DNA of 64,000 bases from Uranotaenia lowii (GCF_029784155.1 NC_073691.1:86993361-87057360), one strand, 5' to 3'. Numbered from the stretch's first letter, positions 15,879 to 28,087 are shown. Notes: generated from the sequence alone by a model not told the origin. Numbers and translations: made by a program.

Positions 15879-17139
15879 TTAGGTCTTTTTCGTTGGACCT
15901 AGATCCACCTGAAAATTTAAATCGTCTTCATTATCGGTTTCTGCTTTGGATTCCGATAATGTAGGGGTCTCTAATTGATTTTTAATTTTATTTGGATTCT
16001 GTGCTGGAGAATCCTCCTCCGGATAGTAGTTGTAATTTGGATCGAAGTAGGGATGGTAAGGATTATAATAAGGGTAGTAAGGATCGGGAAAATAGTTTTC
16101 TAAATAAGATTGATCTTCGGGGTATTGCTCGTGTGTTCGAATTTCTTGCCTGTTGAAAAGTTTGTTTCTGTTCATATAATTAACATTTTTCGTTTGGATT
16201 GACTGATCTACGTCCATCGGAGTCGGTGGGGGAAATCTGCTATAGGGTTTTGGTGCAAATGCGTTCCTGTTGGGCATAGGAAGTCTTGGAATTGGAAATT
16301 TCGGTATGAATGCGGGTCTGGATGGAAATTGGGATGGACCTGCTTGGGGTTGGTTAAATGGATTAGGCATTCCAAATGCCTGGGTCTGACGAAGTGGGGG
16401 TTGACTTACCTGAGATTGATTGAAGGGATTAAATGTTTGAGGACGGAACGAAAAATGTGGTTTGGGTGGCCTTTGAGGGGCCTCATTTTTGAAAGGGTTC
16501 GTTTTTTTTGAGAAAGTTACCTTCCTGCATAGCTGCGTCAAAGGCTTCTTTCAGGTTTTTGGGCTGTCTTGCCCTTACGATTCCACCAATTGGCTCTCTC
16601 AAGCCTGCCAAAAACACTTGCAGTGCATTTTCCTTGTGCGTGGCAATTCTGTCTGCCCGCACTGCACCGTTGTCTGTACTTATTGTTACATTGTTTATTA
16701 AAAGTGATAGTTTGTTACAAACGTTTGCATAGAAGTCTTCAATATTTGATTGCTGAACAAGAGAAAACAATTCTCTTGTCAGCGTTACTTGGTCCCTTTT
16801 GTCGCTGTAGTACGCTATGAGGTTTGATTGAATTTCGGACCAGATAAGCTGCGTACCATACAGCTCTAAGACCTGATCTGCGGGTCCTATTATTTTTGAT
16901 CTTAAGGCCTGCAGCCAAATGTCATAGAATGGCGTGCCAGCCATAGGTTCAATGAAGGGTATGCAGTCGTTAGCTGCTTTGAGGAACGAATGCAATTTCA
17001 ATTTGCCGGGTTCTCCCCGAAAGGGTTGTAAATCCCGGATGACCTGAGGGGTCTGCATCGATTTTAATATTTTTTCTGCTTTTTCGAAGACCGCTTGGGT
17101 CTCCTCAAGCATTCTTTGTGTTTCGTTCTCATTAGACAT
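15879..17139 (-). CDS. gag: Errantivirus Gag, split into two overlapping frames
   Basis: The first frame (16483-17139, 218 aa) starts with an ATG in good context and holds the capsid-like part. The second (15879-16541) continues with a Pro/Asn/Phe-rich tail ending in an acidic segment, as in other errantiviral Gag proteins that lack CCHC knuckles. The two frames overlap at a run of eight A on the sense strand (about 16503-16510) and differ by one base. A length change in that run, biological or from sequencing, is the simplest cause; programmed slippage is the alternative. Gag would form the intracellular particle. The combined length (~420 aa) fits the family. Confidence 0.85.
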
Positions 17140-17535
17140 TTTATTTCTTTAATTTCACTTTTAAATTGTGTTAAAAATTTTTAAATATTAAATTTTTAAT
17201 TTTTATTTCACTGTATTATTATTTTTTCGTTATATTGTTTCACTTTTTGGTTATATTGTTCACTTATAGAACTAACTTAGCTTATCTATTACTTACGTAC
17301 GATAATCCTTCGTCCGTAAGGATTCTAGCCGTCCCGTGGCCGTGATTGTTGATTCCGATGCGCAGACACTTTTTCACTGTCACTTATTACACACTTTCAC
17401 TGTCCTCAATAATCCGTTGAGGTTGGAACTGTCCGAATAATTTACCAGTGCTTAATGTCCTTTTAGCTTTTAAAGCTACAAATTTCCGATAAACCGTCGG
17501 AAATGTCTTACTTGACGAACTTTAAAACACTTTGC
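17140..17535 (-). other. Errantivirus 5' leader
   Basis: AT-rich untranslated leader between the primer-binding site and the gag ATG. No ORF. A packaging signal would be expected here but cannot be identified. Confidence 0.7.
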
Positions 17536-17554
17536 GCATCCTACCGACTGCGCC
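17536..17554 (-). promoter_or_regulatory. Errantivirus primer-binding site (tRNA-Ser type)
   Basis: Directly inside the 5' LTR, the minus strand reads GGCGCAGTCGGTAGGATGC. This is the primer-binding sequence known from gypsy, 17.6 and 297, complementary to the tRNA-Ser 3' end. It fixes the orientation and the LTR border. Confidence 0.9.
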
Positions 17555-18187
<633 letters not shown>

Positions 18188-18280
18188 TAGTTTTCGTTCA
18201 ATCAATCCAGACGGATATTTATTTATTTATTTTTATTAATTCATCGAACATGAAAGTTTAAATGAATAGTAAAAACACGG

Positions 18281-21259
18281 TCAAATTGAATTAAAAAATC
18301 TGGATTGGCGTATACGACGAACAAAACGACTAGAACGTTCTCCAAACTGGTATAGATGTTCAGTACCCCGGAACAAACGCATCATTGCACTTAATGGCTC
18401 ATTGAAGCCGTACGATGTTCGGTGAATTTGACTTGCGAGTAACGAATTAGATCGTAGATTTCTCGATGGGGCACTGAAGTTTATCAAACTTAGCAGCTTA
18501 GGCGATTGCACTTCTCCGTTCATTATTTTTGCGATGTATGCGGCCTGTTGGGTCTTTCGGCGGCATCCGAGAGTATCGAGACCCAAGAGCTGACATCGGT
18601 CTGGATAAGCAGGAAGATCTTCGGGATGGCGCCAGGGCAGGTGCCTCAAAGCGAATCTGATAAACCGCTTCTGAACACGCTCTATTCGCAGGATCCAACT
18701 TAACTGGTAAGGAGCCCAGACAATGGAAGCATGTTCAATCACTGACCTGACGAGGGCGCAGTACAGAGACTTCAAGCATAGAGGATCTGTGAAATCACGT
18801 GCCACTTTGGTGATGAATCCGAGTTGACGATTAGCTTTGTTGATGACTGAAGAGCGTTGACTGTTAAACGTGAGTTGCGAATCAAGTATTACTCCAAGGT
18901 CATTTACCTCAGAAACCCGGTTCAAAATCTGGTTGCCGATGTTATAGTCGTAAAGAAGTGGCGTTTTACCTCGATGGAATGTTATGACAGTGCATTTCGA
19001 AACACTAACGGACAGTTTGTTTAGTTTACACCAATCTCCGAAACGATGCAACAGCACTTGAAGGCGAACGCAATCAGCAGTAGTTTCAACAGGAACAAAT
19101 ATTTTTAAATCATCAGCGTATCCAATTTTGGTTCCGTCGTCTAAGCTGAGAATTAGATCATTAAAAAATAGCGCAAACAATAGAGGTCCCAAGTTACTTC
19201 CTTGAGGAACGCCAGATTGATTCGTGAAGGGAAAAGATATGCTATTGCCAAGCTTTATTCTTATACATCGCTCAGTAAGAAATGAGTTCAGCCAGACAAT
19301 CATGTTGTTATGGATTCCAAGCTTGGCCAGCTTAGCAAGAAGAATTCCATGATCAATTGTGTCGAATGCAGCTTTGATGTCGGTGTATACCGCGTCAACT
19401 TGTTTTTTCTTTTCCAACTGGTTCAAACAAAAAGATGTGTATTCCAAAAGATTCGAAGAAACTGATCTGCCTGGCATGAACCCGTGCTGTTCGATGGCTA
19501 TATACTGCGATGAGGCGCGTAAAAGGGCATCACTTACAATTATTTCAAATAATTTTGATCCTGCTGACAAACTGGTAATGCCACGATATTGTTTCACGTT
19601 ACGACGTTCGCCATTCTTAAAGACCGGAAACATGAACGAATTTTTCCACATGTCAGGAAACTTACGTTGCTGAAACGACCGGTTGAAGATTCGAGCTAGG
19701 GGCAATGACACAGCTTCGATGCAACGACAGTAAACAACAGAAGGAATTCCATCGGGCCCAGGAGCAAACGACGTTTTAAGTTTCCTTGCCGCAGACTCGA
19801 TTGTTTCTCGATTTACTGTAAACGTATTGAAGTCAATCGCATCAACCGGAACGTGAAGAGTTGCTTCGTTGCGCTCGCTTTCAGATGAAATGGTGTCCAA
19901 AAAGATCGATCGAAAATGTTCTGCAAACAAGTCGCAACACATTTCTGGGGAATTTGCAACACTTTCATTATAATACACTGAAGACGGCAGCGTGCTAGAC
20001 TTCCGTTTAGAGTTAACAAAAGACCAAAAACTTCGGGGATTTCTGCGTAAACCAGACTGTAAGCGCAAAACATAGCTCTTGTAGAGTAAGGCATTGAGTC
20101 TTCTGTAGGCAGTGCTTGTTGTTCTAAACCGTGCTTGCTGGTGTTCTGTTCGATTTTTTCGGAGTTTACGTAAACAGGCATTCCTTTCACGGCGAAGTTG
20201 TCGCAAGGTAGGTGTGCTCCAAGCGGGTGATACAGGCGGTTTGAATTTGGGAACGAACAAATTTAACCACTGACAAATCACATTACAAAACGAAACTGTC
20301 ATCAGATCAATCGATGAATTGCCAAAAACTGCGTCCCAGTCAATTCCATTCAGATGTTGTGAAAGCAGCGTAAAATTAGTCTTCCGGAAGTTCAACGATG
20401 TGCTGTTACTCGCAGGGTTTGATGAGGTTTCAGTGACCAGCATATTAACAGGTAAATCGAAGACGATGGGAGGGTGGTGCGTATCTACAGGTACCAAAAC
20501 ATCGGGAGCAGTGCAAATTATAATTTGGTCATCACTAGGGCCGAAAACGAGATCCAGGGTCCGTCCAAGGTGGTTCTTGATTGCATTGAACTGAATCAAA
20601 CCCAGTGCATTCGTCCCATCAATCAAGGTGGCGGCAGCAGCACTAAGAGGAGTTACAGTTAACAGTTCAGCGCCTTCATCATTGACCTCCCATAACAATC
20701 GAGGTTGATTATAGTCGCCACAAACTAATACTGACTCGCCAGGAGAAGCTCGGGTGCACAGTTCACGTATAGTCGCCACATGGGACTCTAAAAAGTGGAC
20801 ACAACTACTTTTATCGTTTGGAATGTATACGGCACAGAACAGCAATCTTTTTCCGTTGATATTGGCAGCAACACAAACTTGTTCTAAGTCGTTTCCGTGT
20901 TCCGTTGGGACAAAACTGCTTACATAACCATGCTTTACGGCAATCAAAACTCCACCGAAGGATTTTTTACTGCTATTGCGTGGACTGCGATCGCAACGAA
21001 AGACTGTATAATCGTTGCCAAATAATTGGGATGAACTAAATGAGTCAGTCAGGCCCGTCTCAGTCAAAATTATAACATCATAGGTACAATCAATAATTTG
21101 TAAATAAAACTCCTCTATTTTAGTGCGAAGACCACGGACGTTTTGGTAGTAACACCAAGCTCTGTCGTTTGAACGGGCACTCAAGGCGGAGCTGGAAAGC
21201 ACGGATGTATGACCAGGTGAAATGCTCGAATGAGAAAAGTACTTGCCTTGACATGGCAA
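18281..21259 (-). CDS. Non-LTR retrotransposon ORF2: endonuclease and reverse transcriptase
   Basis: 992 aa, open. Residues ~35-250 are an APE-type endonuclease (YYQNVRGLRTK, then LTETGL, SFGGVLIAV and the GDYN motif with Asp182). The RT domain spans ~490-780 with GVPQGSNLGPLLF and YADD starting at Tyr714. The C-terminal part has the WAPYQLSWILRIERVQKRF region common in Jockey and CR1 elements. No RNase H domain is visible. The enzyme nicks genomic DNA and reverse-transcribes the element RNA from the nick. The start may lie a little upstream, since the first ~30 residues are not conserved-looking. Frame intact, so a fairly recent copy. Confidence 0.92.
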   Translation of the reverse strand: MPCQGKYFSHSSISPGHTSVLSSSALSARSNDRAWCYYQNVRGLRTKIEEFYLQIIDCTYDVIILTETGLTDSFSSSQLFGNDYTVFRCDRSPRNSSKKSFGGVLIAVKHGYVSSFVPTEHGNDLEQVCVAANINGKRLLFCAVYIPNDKSSCVHFLESHVATIRELCTRASPGESVLVCGDYNQPRLLWEVNDEGAELLTVTPLSAAAATLIDGTNALGLIQFNAIKNHLGRTLDLVFGPSDDQIIICTAPDVLVPVDTHHPPIVFDLPVNMLVTETSSNPASNSTSLNFRKTNFTLLSQHLNGIDWDAVFGNSSIDLMTVSFCNVICQWLNLFVPKFKPPVSPAWSTPTLRQLRRERNACLRKLRKNRTEHQQARFRTTSTAYRRLNALLYKSYVLRLQSGLRRNPRSFWSFVNSKRKSSTLPSSVYYNESVANSPEMCCDLFAEHFRSIFLDTISSESERNEATLHVPVDAIDFNTFTVNRETIESAARKLKTSFAPGPDGIPSVVYCRCIEAVSLPLARIFNRSFQQRKFPDMWKNSFMFPVFKNGERRNVKQYRGITSLSAGSKLFEIIVSDALLRASSQYIAIEQHGFMPGRSVSSNLLEYTSFCLNQLEKKKQVDAVYTDIKAAFDTIDHGILLAKLAKLGIHNNMIVWLNSFLTERCIRIKLGNSISFPFTNQSGVPQGSNLGPLLFALFFNDLILSLDDGTKIGYADDLKIFVPVETTADCVRLQVLLHRFGDWCKLNKLSVSVSKCTVITFHRGKTPLLYDYNIGNQILNRVSEVNDLGVILDSQLTFNSQRSSVINKANRQLGFITKVARDFTDPLCLKSLYCALVRSVIEHASIVWAPYQLSWILRIERVQKRFIRFALRHLPWRHPEDLPAYPDRCQLLGLDTLGCRRKTQQAAYIAKIMNGEVQSPKLLSLINFSAPSRNLRSNSLLASQIHRTSYGFNEPLSAMMRLFRGTEHLYQFGERSSRFVRRIRQSRFFNSI

Positions 21260-21284
21260 TTGGAAGCCTCCCCCTGGACCACCT

Positions 21285-21643
21285 GACCGAAAAACGGGAC
21301 GACTTGGTGCAGGAACAGTCGATCGTTGGTGGCCAGAGAAGAAAGCTTCCGAATTGGCATGAGTGATGCGTCCCGATGTCCATGCAGAAAGTGTCGATAC
21401 GGTTTCATGAGCCGAAGTGTCGCTAGTGGCTGGCTGGAGCGTTAAGTTGGCCTCCTCGTCGTCAACAGAAAAAATGATATTTGATGCACACGGAGCGGGG
21501 CTAAAAGGCAGATATGCATAACCGGGAGAACTGCTGATCGATAAACGGGACGGCTTGGTGCAGGAACAGTCGATCGATGATGGCCAGAGTAGAGAGCTTC
21601 CGAATTGGCATGAGTGGTGCGTCCCGATAACCTTTGAGAATCA
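21285..21643. repeat. 110-bp duplicated segment between ORF1 and ORF2
   Basis: About 110 bp at 21285-21395 recurs at 21533-21643 with roughly 85-90% identity by eye. The shared core includes GACTTGGTGCAGGAACAGTC or a close variant. The copies are in direct orientation, 248 bp apart. Confidence 0.85.
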
Positions 21644-21688
21644 GCATCAGTCGATAAGTCCAGCGGCGGGTGTGGTGTACGGTCAACA

Positions 21689-21901
21689 TTAAAAAGGTCC
21701 ACGAAACTGAGTATTTCGGTCATAGTTTATGAATTCTCGAAAACACAAACCGTTGGGCCAGGTGTCTGGGTTCAAAGCCTTGTCCTTAAAGTCAGGATCG
21801 AGACCAACTTTAAACGAAACGAAGCGCATGGTACTCACATCGGTTCCTCTAGGCACGAGTTTAATCACTTGAGCGGATTCCGCATCAAGTATGAAGGACC
21901 T
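21689..21901 (-). pseudogene. ORF1 C-terminal remnant of the non-LTR element
   Basis: A 70-codon frame, bounded upstream by a stop at 21902-21904, reads VSTMRFVSFKVGLDPDFK then WPNGLCFREFIN. This resembles the C-terminal end of ORF1 proteins in mosquito non-LTR elements, where a conserved Trp-Pro and REF motif precede the stop. The zinc-finger or PHD part expected upstream is missing. The remnant ends in the normal place, ahead of ORF2. Confidence 0.65.
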
Positions 21902-21905
21902 TTAT

Positions 21906-22989
21906 TCATATTAGTTTGTTTGTGAGTATCGTGCCTGCGTGATAGGATTCTCTGGCAACAAAAAAAAATATTATTGCATAGGTTTTCATTGTAAAATCAG
22001 TTTTGGTTATCTGTTCCCGGAAAACCCCCCGAAAAACCACTCACACAGAAGCCAAATCAAATCAACAATGATACTCCAAAAAGGGCACTGGAGTCCTGCA
22101 AATTGAAATTTGACCGTATGTGTAGCCTCCGTGTACGTCCCATGTGCGTTAATTTCCTAATTAAATTTGATTACTGTGTATAATTTAGTGCCGGATTTTG
22201 CCAACCCCGTCCATAAATAATTGCTGCCGGTTTTTGAGGTTCATTTTACCAATAGTATCTACCGACTGCATCCACCGAGGAGCCATTCCGGCGGACGGCC
22301 ATTGGGTATTAAAGGTAATTGAGGAAATGGGTCAGAAGGCCGGCCGGTCGCGGTATTTACCTCGTAGGATTGGTTAGCCATTCTCGGAATTCAGCAATCG
22401 TGACCGTCAACCACCAGCCGGAATTGCTGAAACATATCATTCTGATTGCATTGTTGTGGCAATCTGTGTGACTGGACTAGAAATCTTGGATTTCATCGAC
22501 CGAGTCCAGCGTTCAGTCTTTCATCATTAGTTAGGCCATTGGTTACAGACCTATGATGCTTAATGTGGCGGGGCAGCATTCAGGAGACGGATTTGATGTT
22601 ATGATTGACTGAAATTAGTCAAGAACCTTAGATTTCATGCATCTGATAGAGTATAGTTTCCCTGAATCTAGGAAACTGCTATATAACATATTTAGTTTAA
22701 TTTTATGCTTTTCCGATGCATCGAAGGTACATACAGAAAAAATAATTTCTTCTTGTTTATTGTTTGGATAGATTTAAAAAAAAGTTGAAAATAGTATATT
22801 CTCAAACTATGGGTATTTTAGAAGAATTTTTTTTCTCATTCATTGTCGTTCTACGCAAGAATCCTTCGTGACTTTTGGGTCATTTTCACTTTTTTGCTGG
22901 AAACTGCTTATTTTGGTGTTATCTTTCGAATTTAAATACAATACTTTGTTCTAAACTTAAACGAAATTTTCGTCGAGTTCATTGTCTTT
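21906..22989. other. Intergenic, no gene recognised
   Basis: Moderately GC-richer, apparently single-copy sequence at about 22020-22640. No exon or repeat border could be supported. Confidence 0.5.
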
Positions 22990-24284
22990 GGGGGCATCCA
23001 TAAATTACGTAACGCTCCTAGGGGGGGAGGGAGTAAGCTCTAGCGTTACGAATTGTGACATAGGGGAGGGGGGGAGGCATGCTCATCGTTACGTAACGAT
23101 TTTTTTTCCTAAAAGAATTCAGTTTAATCGCAGTTTTTTTTATATCATGCAATTTAGCTGAATGATAAGCAAACCAAAATCAGCTTAAAATTTGTAAGCT
23201 TTTACAAGATGGAAACTGGTTTGTAACCATTCCTATTTAAAGATTCTAAGATAGACTAAACGTGTATTGGATGTCCGTGAAATAACAGTTGGAAACCCGA
23301 ATATTAGGTACATTTACCCCCAAGAACTCAATCCAATCTTCAGACGGAAATTTTACTATTTTTTCTCAATTGATCTTGATTATTCTGATCAGCTATTTTG
23401 ATTATTCAGACGAATTTTACTAAGTGGAGTATATTTTGCATAACAAGTTATGCTGCTTGAACAATTAATATAAAGTAAACGAGGTAGATCAGCAGGTCAC
23501 AAGCAGAGCAACTCGAAATAAGACAATTAGTTTATTTTATGAAAGAGTTATCATCAATGAGTACCTATTAAGAAGCGATTTGGATGGATAATAATTTCGT
23601 TTTAAAGAACGTTAAAAAAATTATGTAATATTTTTTTACCTTCGAAAATCAGTGTTGGCGAGCCCCTTGGTGATAAAGGGTGAGTTCCAGCGACATCTGT
23701 CATTGTCAGTTTGTTGTCATAACAGATATGATCCTGATCGAAGATAAGGTGAAAACGTGCTTCTAGGCGAATAGCAGTTCGAGTCTTGATGCTAACTCAA
23801 TCATTTGAAATACCAGTTTAGCAGTTTATCACAGTTGCATATTGCAAAAGCAGATTTGGAAGTGTTGAGTGCCAGAAATACGTCGCATCCTATAGAAGTT
23901 TTCACAGTATAACGCAGGAGATCGAATCCGTTGAGTAGCTCAGCTATATTTGAATTATTTTGAGTTGGAGAAGGGCAGAATATCGGATTGTCGGAACACT
24001 TTAAATGTAGGTTGAATCTGGAACTTCTAAATGACGAACAATTAACTAACTGAATTATATATTTTAGTTTTAAGCATCCGCTATCAAAATTTGTGTTTTA
24101 TTGACACCTGCGACCTCCCCAACAATCAGTGTTTAAAATCATGAAAAGATGGGGGGGGGGGTAATTGTCAGCGTTACGTAGTTTTCATAGGGGGGTATGT
24201 CGAAGCGTTACGATTTGTGACATACGGGGGGGGAGGGGGTCAAAAAAGTGCATTTTTTGCGTTACGTAATTTATGGATGCCGCC
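22990..24284. mobile_element. MITE with G-run palindromic arms
   Basis: The termini are GGNGGCATCCATAAATTACG on both strands, starting at 22990 and ending at 24284. The arms continue for ~110 bp as imperfect inverted repeats rich in GCGTTACG and runs of 5-10 G. TTT flanks both sides, compatible with a 3-bp target duplication (Harbinger-like), though TTT is weak evidence. The centre has no transposase. Confidence 0.75.
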
Positions 24285-26257
24285 TTTGTTGATGTTTCTT
24301 AGCTAGAATGTCCCACTGAGCAAAACTTTCAAAATCCACTAAAACATATTTCCACCAATAAATCATATCGATTCGAAGCTGTGGAGCAATCAAGCACACT
24401 TCACAAATATATGTGGGGAAAGTTGAAGTTCGATGATATTACAAATAATCGTAAAAACTAGAGTACTATCAAATGACCTTCTTAAAAAAGATTCTCATCG
24501 ATTTTTATTTCTATGGACGTTTTCGTAAAAATATGAAATTTCTTTACTTTAGGTTCATGAATTGAATATTTCTATTGATTTCTTAAGGCAAACCATGGAA
24601 TACTTCAAACATAACCGAATTATTTTTCTGCATTCTTCAAAAACATTTGATATTATTTCAGTTAAAAAGCCTCCGTTAAATTCGAATTGAGCTGCTAATT
24701 GTACTGGACCACATTAATTAATGGGGCTGCACAAAAGTTTGGCCAATAAAAACTGACAATCAAATTCTCGCCATGCAACAACAATTATACCCATTCATTC
24801 GACAGAGAAAGTTTTCGAAGCAAATTATTTTGATACGGTATCCAATGTTGATGTTCATGGTTTATTCAGCTACGCTTGACAGACAAAAAAGTTCACATGT
24901 CACATTAGAATTTCACCTCACCGCTGCACTCCATAGAGGCGAATGACGAATAAATGAAACACAAAAGAGTGGAGAAATGTAGAGGGCGAAGGAAAAAAAT
25001 GCTACATCCCCAAATGCTCGGAACAAAAACTAAAAATTAATAATTCACAACCCTAAGCTTCGAGGGATGCTCGAAAAAAGCTTCATTGACCTGGCCGCCC
25101 CGCTGTTCTGTAGGTAGGATCTAACTAGTACGATGTTACCGTTGTTCGTTTCTCGTTGGTGGGCGTGTTCTACAAATCCAAAGATCTATGGATGTCTCGT
25201 TGGCACATTTCGTGCAGCTCACACTTCAATCCTTTCCCCAGGGGGCCAATGATATAAGAGGAAAACTTTTCGGAATTTCTCCTTGCTGGGCACCATTTCC
25301 CCCCGAAAAAGCTACAAGAACTCGGTGCTGTTGTATGTTTTCCTTCGTTTTCACAAATTCCTCTTCTTTTTTCACAGGGGCGCTCTTCGAAGGTGCTCAA
25401 GGTGTAGACACTTTGAGAAACACGGTTAGAACTTTTGATCCATTTGGGACATTGGCAAAATTCTGCGGAGACTGTCAAGAGGCTGGTTTCCTGCTGCAGA
25501 AGGCATAAGCCTAATAATAAAAAAAAGTAAAGGCCAGAAGAAGAAGCCGGAGAAGACGATTTCCTTCCCTCAACCGGAGGCATATGGCCGATGAACACGA
25601 GATTAAAGAGGAAATGTTACGGCAGTTTTATGATGTTGTACCAATTTTATTGGGGGCACACGAACAAAGGGGAGTTTTATTGGAATGGTCAATTACGATG
25701 CGGTAAAGTTTTGAACAGAAAGGTACCAATCAAGCTCAATGGCTGTATTAAAATCAAATTAGCTGCAAAGTCATTGGGATTATTTAGGGACACCACAGAG
25801 AAACCGAATCTGCTGACGGATAGGTCATGATCAAGGTCTGAAAATGATGGAAGGGAAGCTCATAAACATTGACTATTGAACTTTGGTACAAAGGATTCTT
25901 AAGAGTTGAAACGAATGTTTTGAATCGTTAGCTTGATGCTTTAGTGTTTGATAGTGATCGATTGATTATGTTTGTCGAATTAATATCAATATTGAAGAAA
26001 ACTTAAATTTTCTAATTCCTCTAGTACCCAATTTTAAAATCAATTTAAGACGAAGAAAGAAATAATAGATTTGTGTACGATCAATTAGTTCCACAAATCT
26101 GGCTAAGAAACTTTCTCTTGAGATTATTTCACACATTTCCTTGATACGAGTAACGACAAAAAGTTATTAAAGGCAGAAAAAAGGTATGTAAATTTCAAGC
26201 ATAAACAGTAAAATCTCCTTGTTGTTTCAACTAAATGGAAAAATAAGGCTGATCAGT
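24285..26257. other. Intergenic; GC-richer patch at 25000-25830 without a clear gene
   Basis: Overlapping frames exist on both strands at 25170-25598. The minus one (142 aa) has a signal-like hydrophobic stretch LYFFLLLGLCLLQQ and several Cys, but no recognisable domain. Neither strand has convincing splice sites. The patch may be conserved non-coding DNA or part of a host exon. Confidence 0.4.
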
Positions 26258-27371
26258 GTTGGTATTAGGATTGGTCGATCTTGGATCGATCCTTGGAAGA
26301 TCGATTTTTGTAACTCCGATTTTCGATTTTTTGGATCGATTCTTCGGCCAAAAAAAATCGATTAGATCGGTTTATTTTCGATTCGATCTTTCGATCTTTT
26401 ATTCTTATTTAGGAAAAAAGGCATAATGGCCACCTTAATGAGGAAGCTTATTTAAATAACTCTAGAAAACAGCTTTAATATGTGAGTTACATCATTGTTT
26501 CGTGTTCAGGCACTAAAAAAGTCAATTTCCCAACTGTATGAAACTTAAAAAAGAAGATATAAACGTTTAAAAATGCTTTTTAAATTTTTGTTCCGAAATC
26601 TGAACATCAGTCACTTTAGGGGCACCATCAACCGAGGCACGATGAGCGTTTTCTGCCGTAGAATCTAGCAGTGAATTTAATTTGATGCAGTTAACTGAAT
26701 TATAGAGTTACAGCTTGACTAGTTTACATCTGACGATTTACTTAATGGAAAGGTGTCGGAGAGTTATCTCTCGAGTTCGATTCCTTGTCGAGCCGATTTT
26801 TTTTTCAATAAGCATTCATGATCAGTTGAAAAATAATTTTAGAAAATTTTAATTCATTTCAATACAATTTTGTAAACTATTTCCCAACCTTGTGTATTGG
26901 GTGCAGGAAGTTGTTTGTGATTGATTAATATAAAAAAAATTGCTATAATTCGCTAATCTTAAAAAATAACAGCGATTTTCTAAAAATTACATTTTCCAAA
27001 AAAATAAATAAATTTGATTTTTGATTTTTTAATGCATACTTTGTTTGATATCTCTCATTACTTAAAAATATCAAATATCCGAAATATTTGGGTTTTGATA
27101 AGTATTATTTTAAAACACTAACTCCTATTCACCATTCATAAAAACGCTTGAATTTTTTTTTTCTTCCATATGTAGAAAGGTTATACAAATTTGGTGTCTT
27201 TTTGCGTATTTTTAATTAAGTTCCCTCTTGTTACAAACGGAAAAGATCGATTATTCGGAGATCGATCTTCAAGCTCCGAATTTTTTTTGATGGATCGATC
27301 CCAGAACCGTTCATCTGGATCGATTTTGAAGATCGATCTTTTTCCGAAGATCGAACAATCCTAGTTGGAAT
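26258..27371. mobile_element. hAT-like MITE with GATCGAT-rich ends
   Basis: The element spans 26266-27363 (1,098 bp) with termini TAGGATTG and CAATCCTA. The subterminal ~120 bp on each side are inverted and packed with GATCGAT words. The 8-bp flanks GTTGGTAT (26258-26265) and GTTGGAAT (27364-27371) differ at one base, as expected for an aged hAT target duplication. No transposase. Confidence 0.75.
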
Positions 27372-27767
27372 AGTCCTCTAAAAATGGACTTAGTTTGGTA
27401 ATGGATATAGCTTATTAGACTCCTAAGCTAAGGTTGTCAGATTGCCCGGTTTAATTCTGGATTGTCTGGATATTTATACAAAATTTGACAAAAGTCCGGT
27501 CCAGCCTCGTTGCCCGGATTTCATTGAATAAAGCCCAGATTTTTCCCGAATTTAATCACCTTGTTTTCCAAGTCGAACAGAAAAAAACAAATGATGTGTA
27601 ATTTTTTTCATTTATGCGCAATTTTAGAGCAATTTTTACAAGAAAACATCAAGATTATATGCAACATTTGTATACCACAAAAATTATTCAATTTTTTTTT
27701 AATAAAATGTAATAAAATAATCATTAAATGATAACAAAATGATAATGACATTTTGATGATAATTGAC
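27372..27767. other. Intergenic with a degenerate CCCGGATTT-type repeat
   Basis: Short words such as TTGCCCGG and CCCGGATTT recur at 27440-27550 and resemble parts of 58850-58980 and 61310-61390. No ORF. Confidence 0.5.
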
Positions 27768-28046
27768 AAACTAAATTTTTGCAGCAGATCGGGTGAATAA
27801 ACAGCTCAAAACTAAAAGAGCATTTTATTAGTATTAATTGTAGGAGTAAAATATCTCTCAGGCTTACAACGTCTCCAAAAATCCGCACACGCGTGGCTTG
27901 ATGTTAATACGAGCCAGGAACTAAAATTGTAAGTTCTTCATGATTATTACTCCTACAATTAATACTAATAAAATGCTCTTTTAGTTTTGAGCTGTTTATT
28001 CACCCGATCTGCTGCAAAAATTTAGTTTCGGCCACCTATCCGAACA
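27768..28046 (+). repeat. Rearranged 5' LTR of BEL element, with inverted repeat
   Basis: 27853-28046 matches 34543-34736 of the 3' LTR with one difference seen in 194 bp. The upstream ~490 bp of the LTR are absent. In their place, 27768-27849 is an exact-looking reverse complement of 27947-28028 (82 bp), leaving a 97-bp loop. The promoter half of this LTR is therefore lost. Confidence 0.88.
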
Positions 28047-28087
28047 TTCTCAAAAAATTTTATTGAGGACTTAACCTCACTTTGGAT

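Larger units (their letters stand above)
18216..21905 (-). mobile_element. Non-LTR retrotransposon, 5' truncated (Jockey/CR1-like)
   Basis: Minus strand. The 3' end carries an (AAAT)n-like tail at about 18217-18236. It contains an apurinic-endonuclease/RT ORF2 and only the C-terminal piece of ORF1, so the 5' end is lost or lies behind a break near 21902. The clade is a guess from overall motif style. Confidence 0.85.

Noticed and set aside
25170..25598. 142-aa minus-strand frame with signal-like segment
   Set aside because: An overlapping plus-strand frame is equally open, no domain is seen and there is no splice or start support; kept only as a note.
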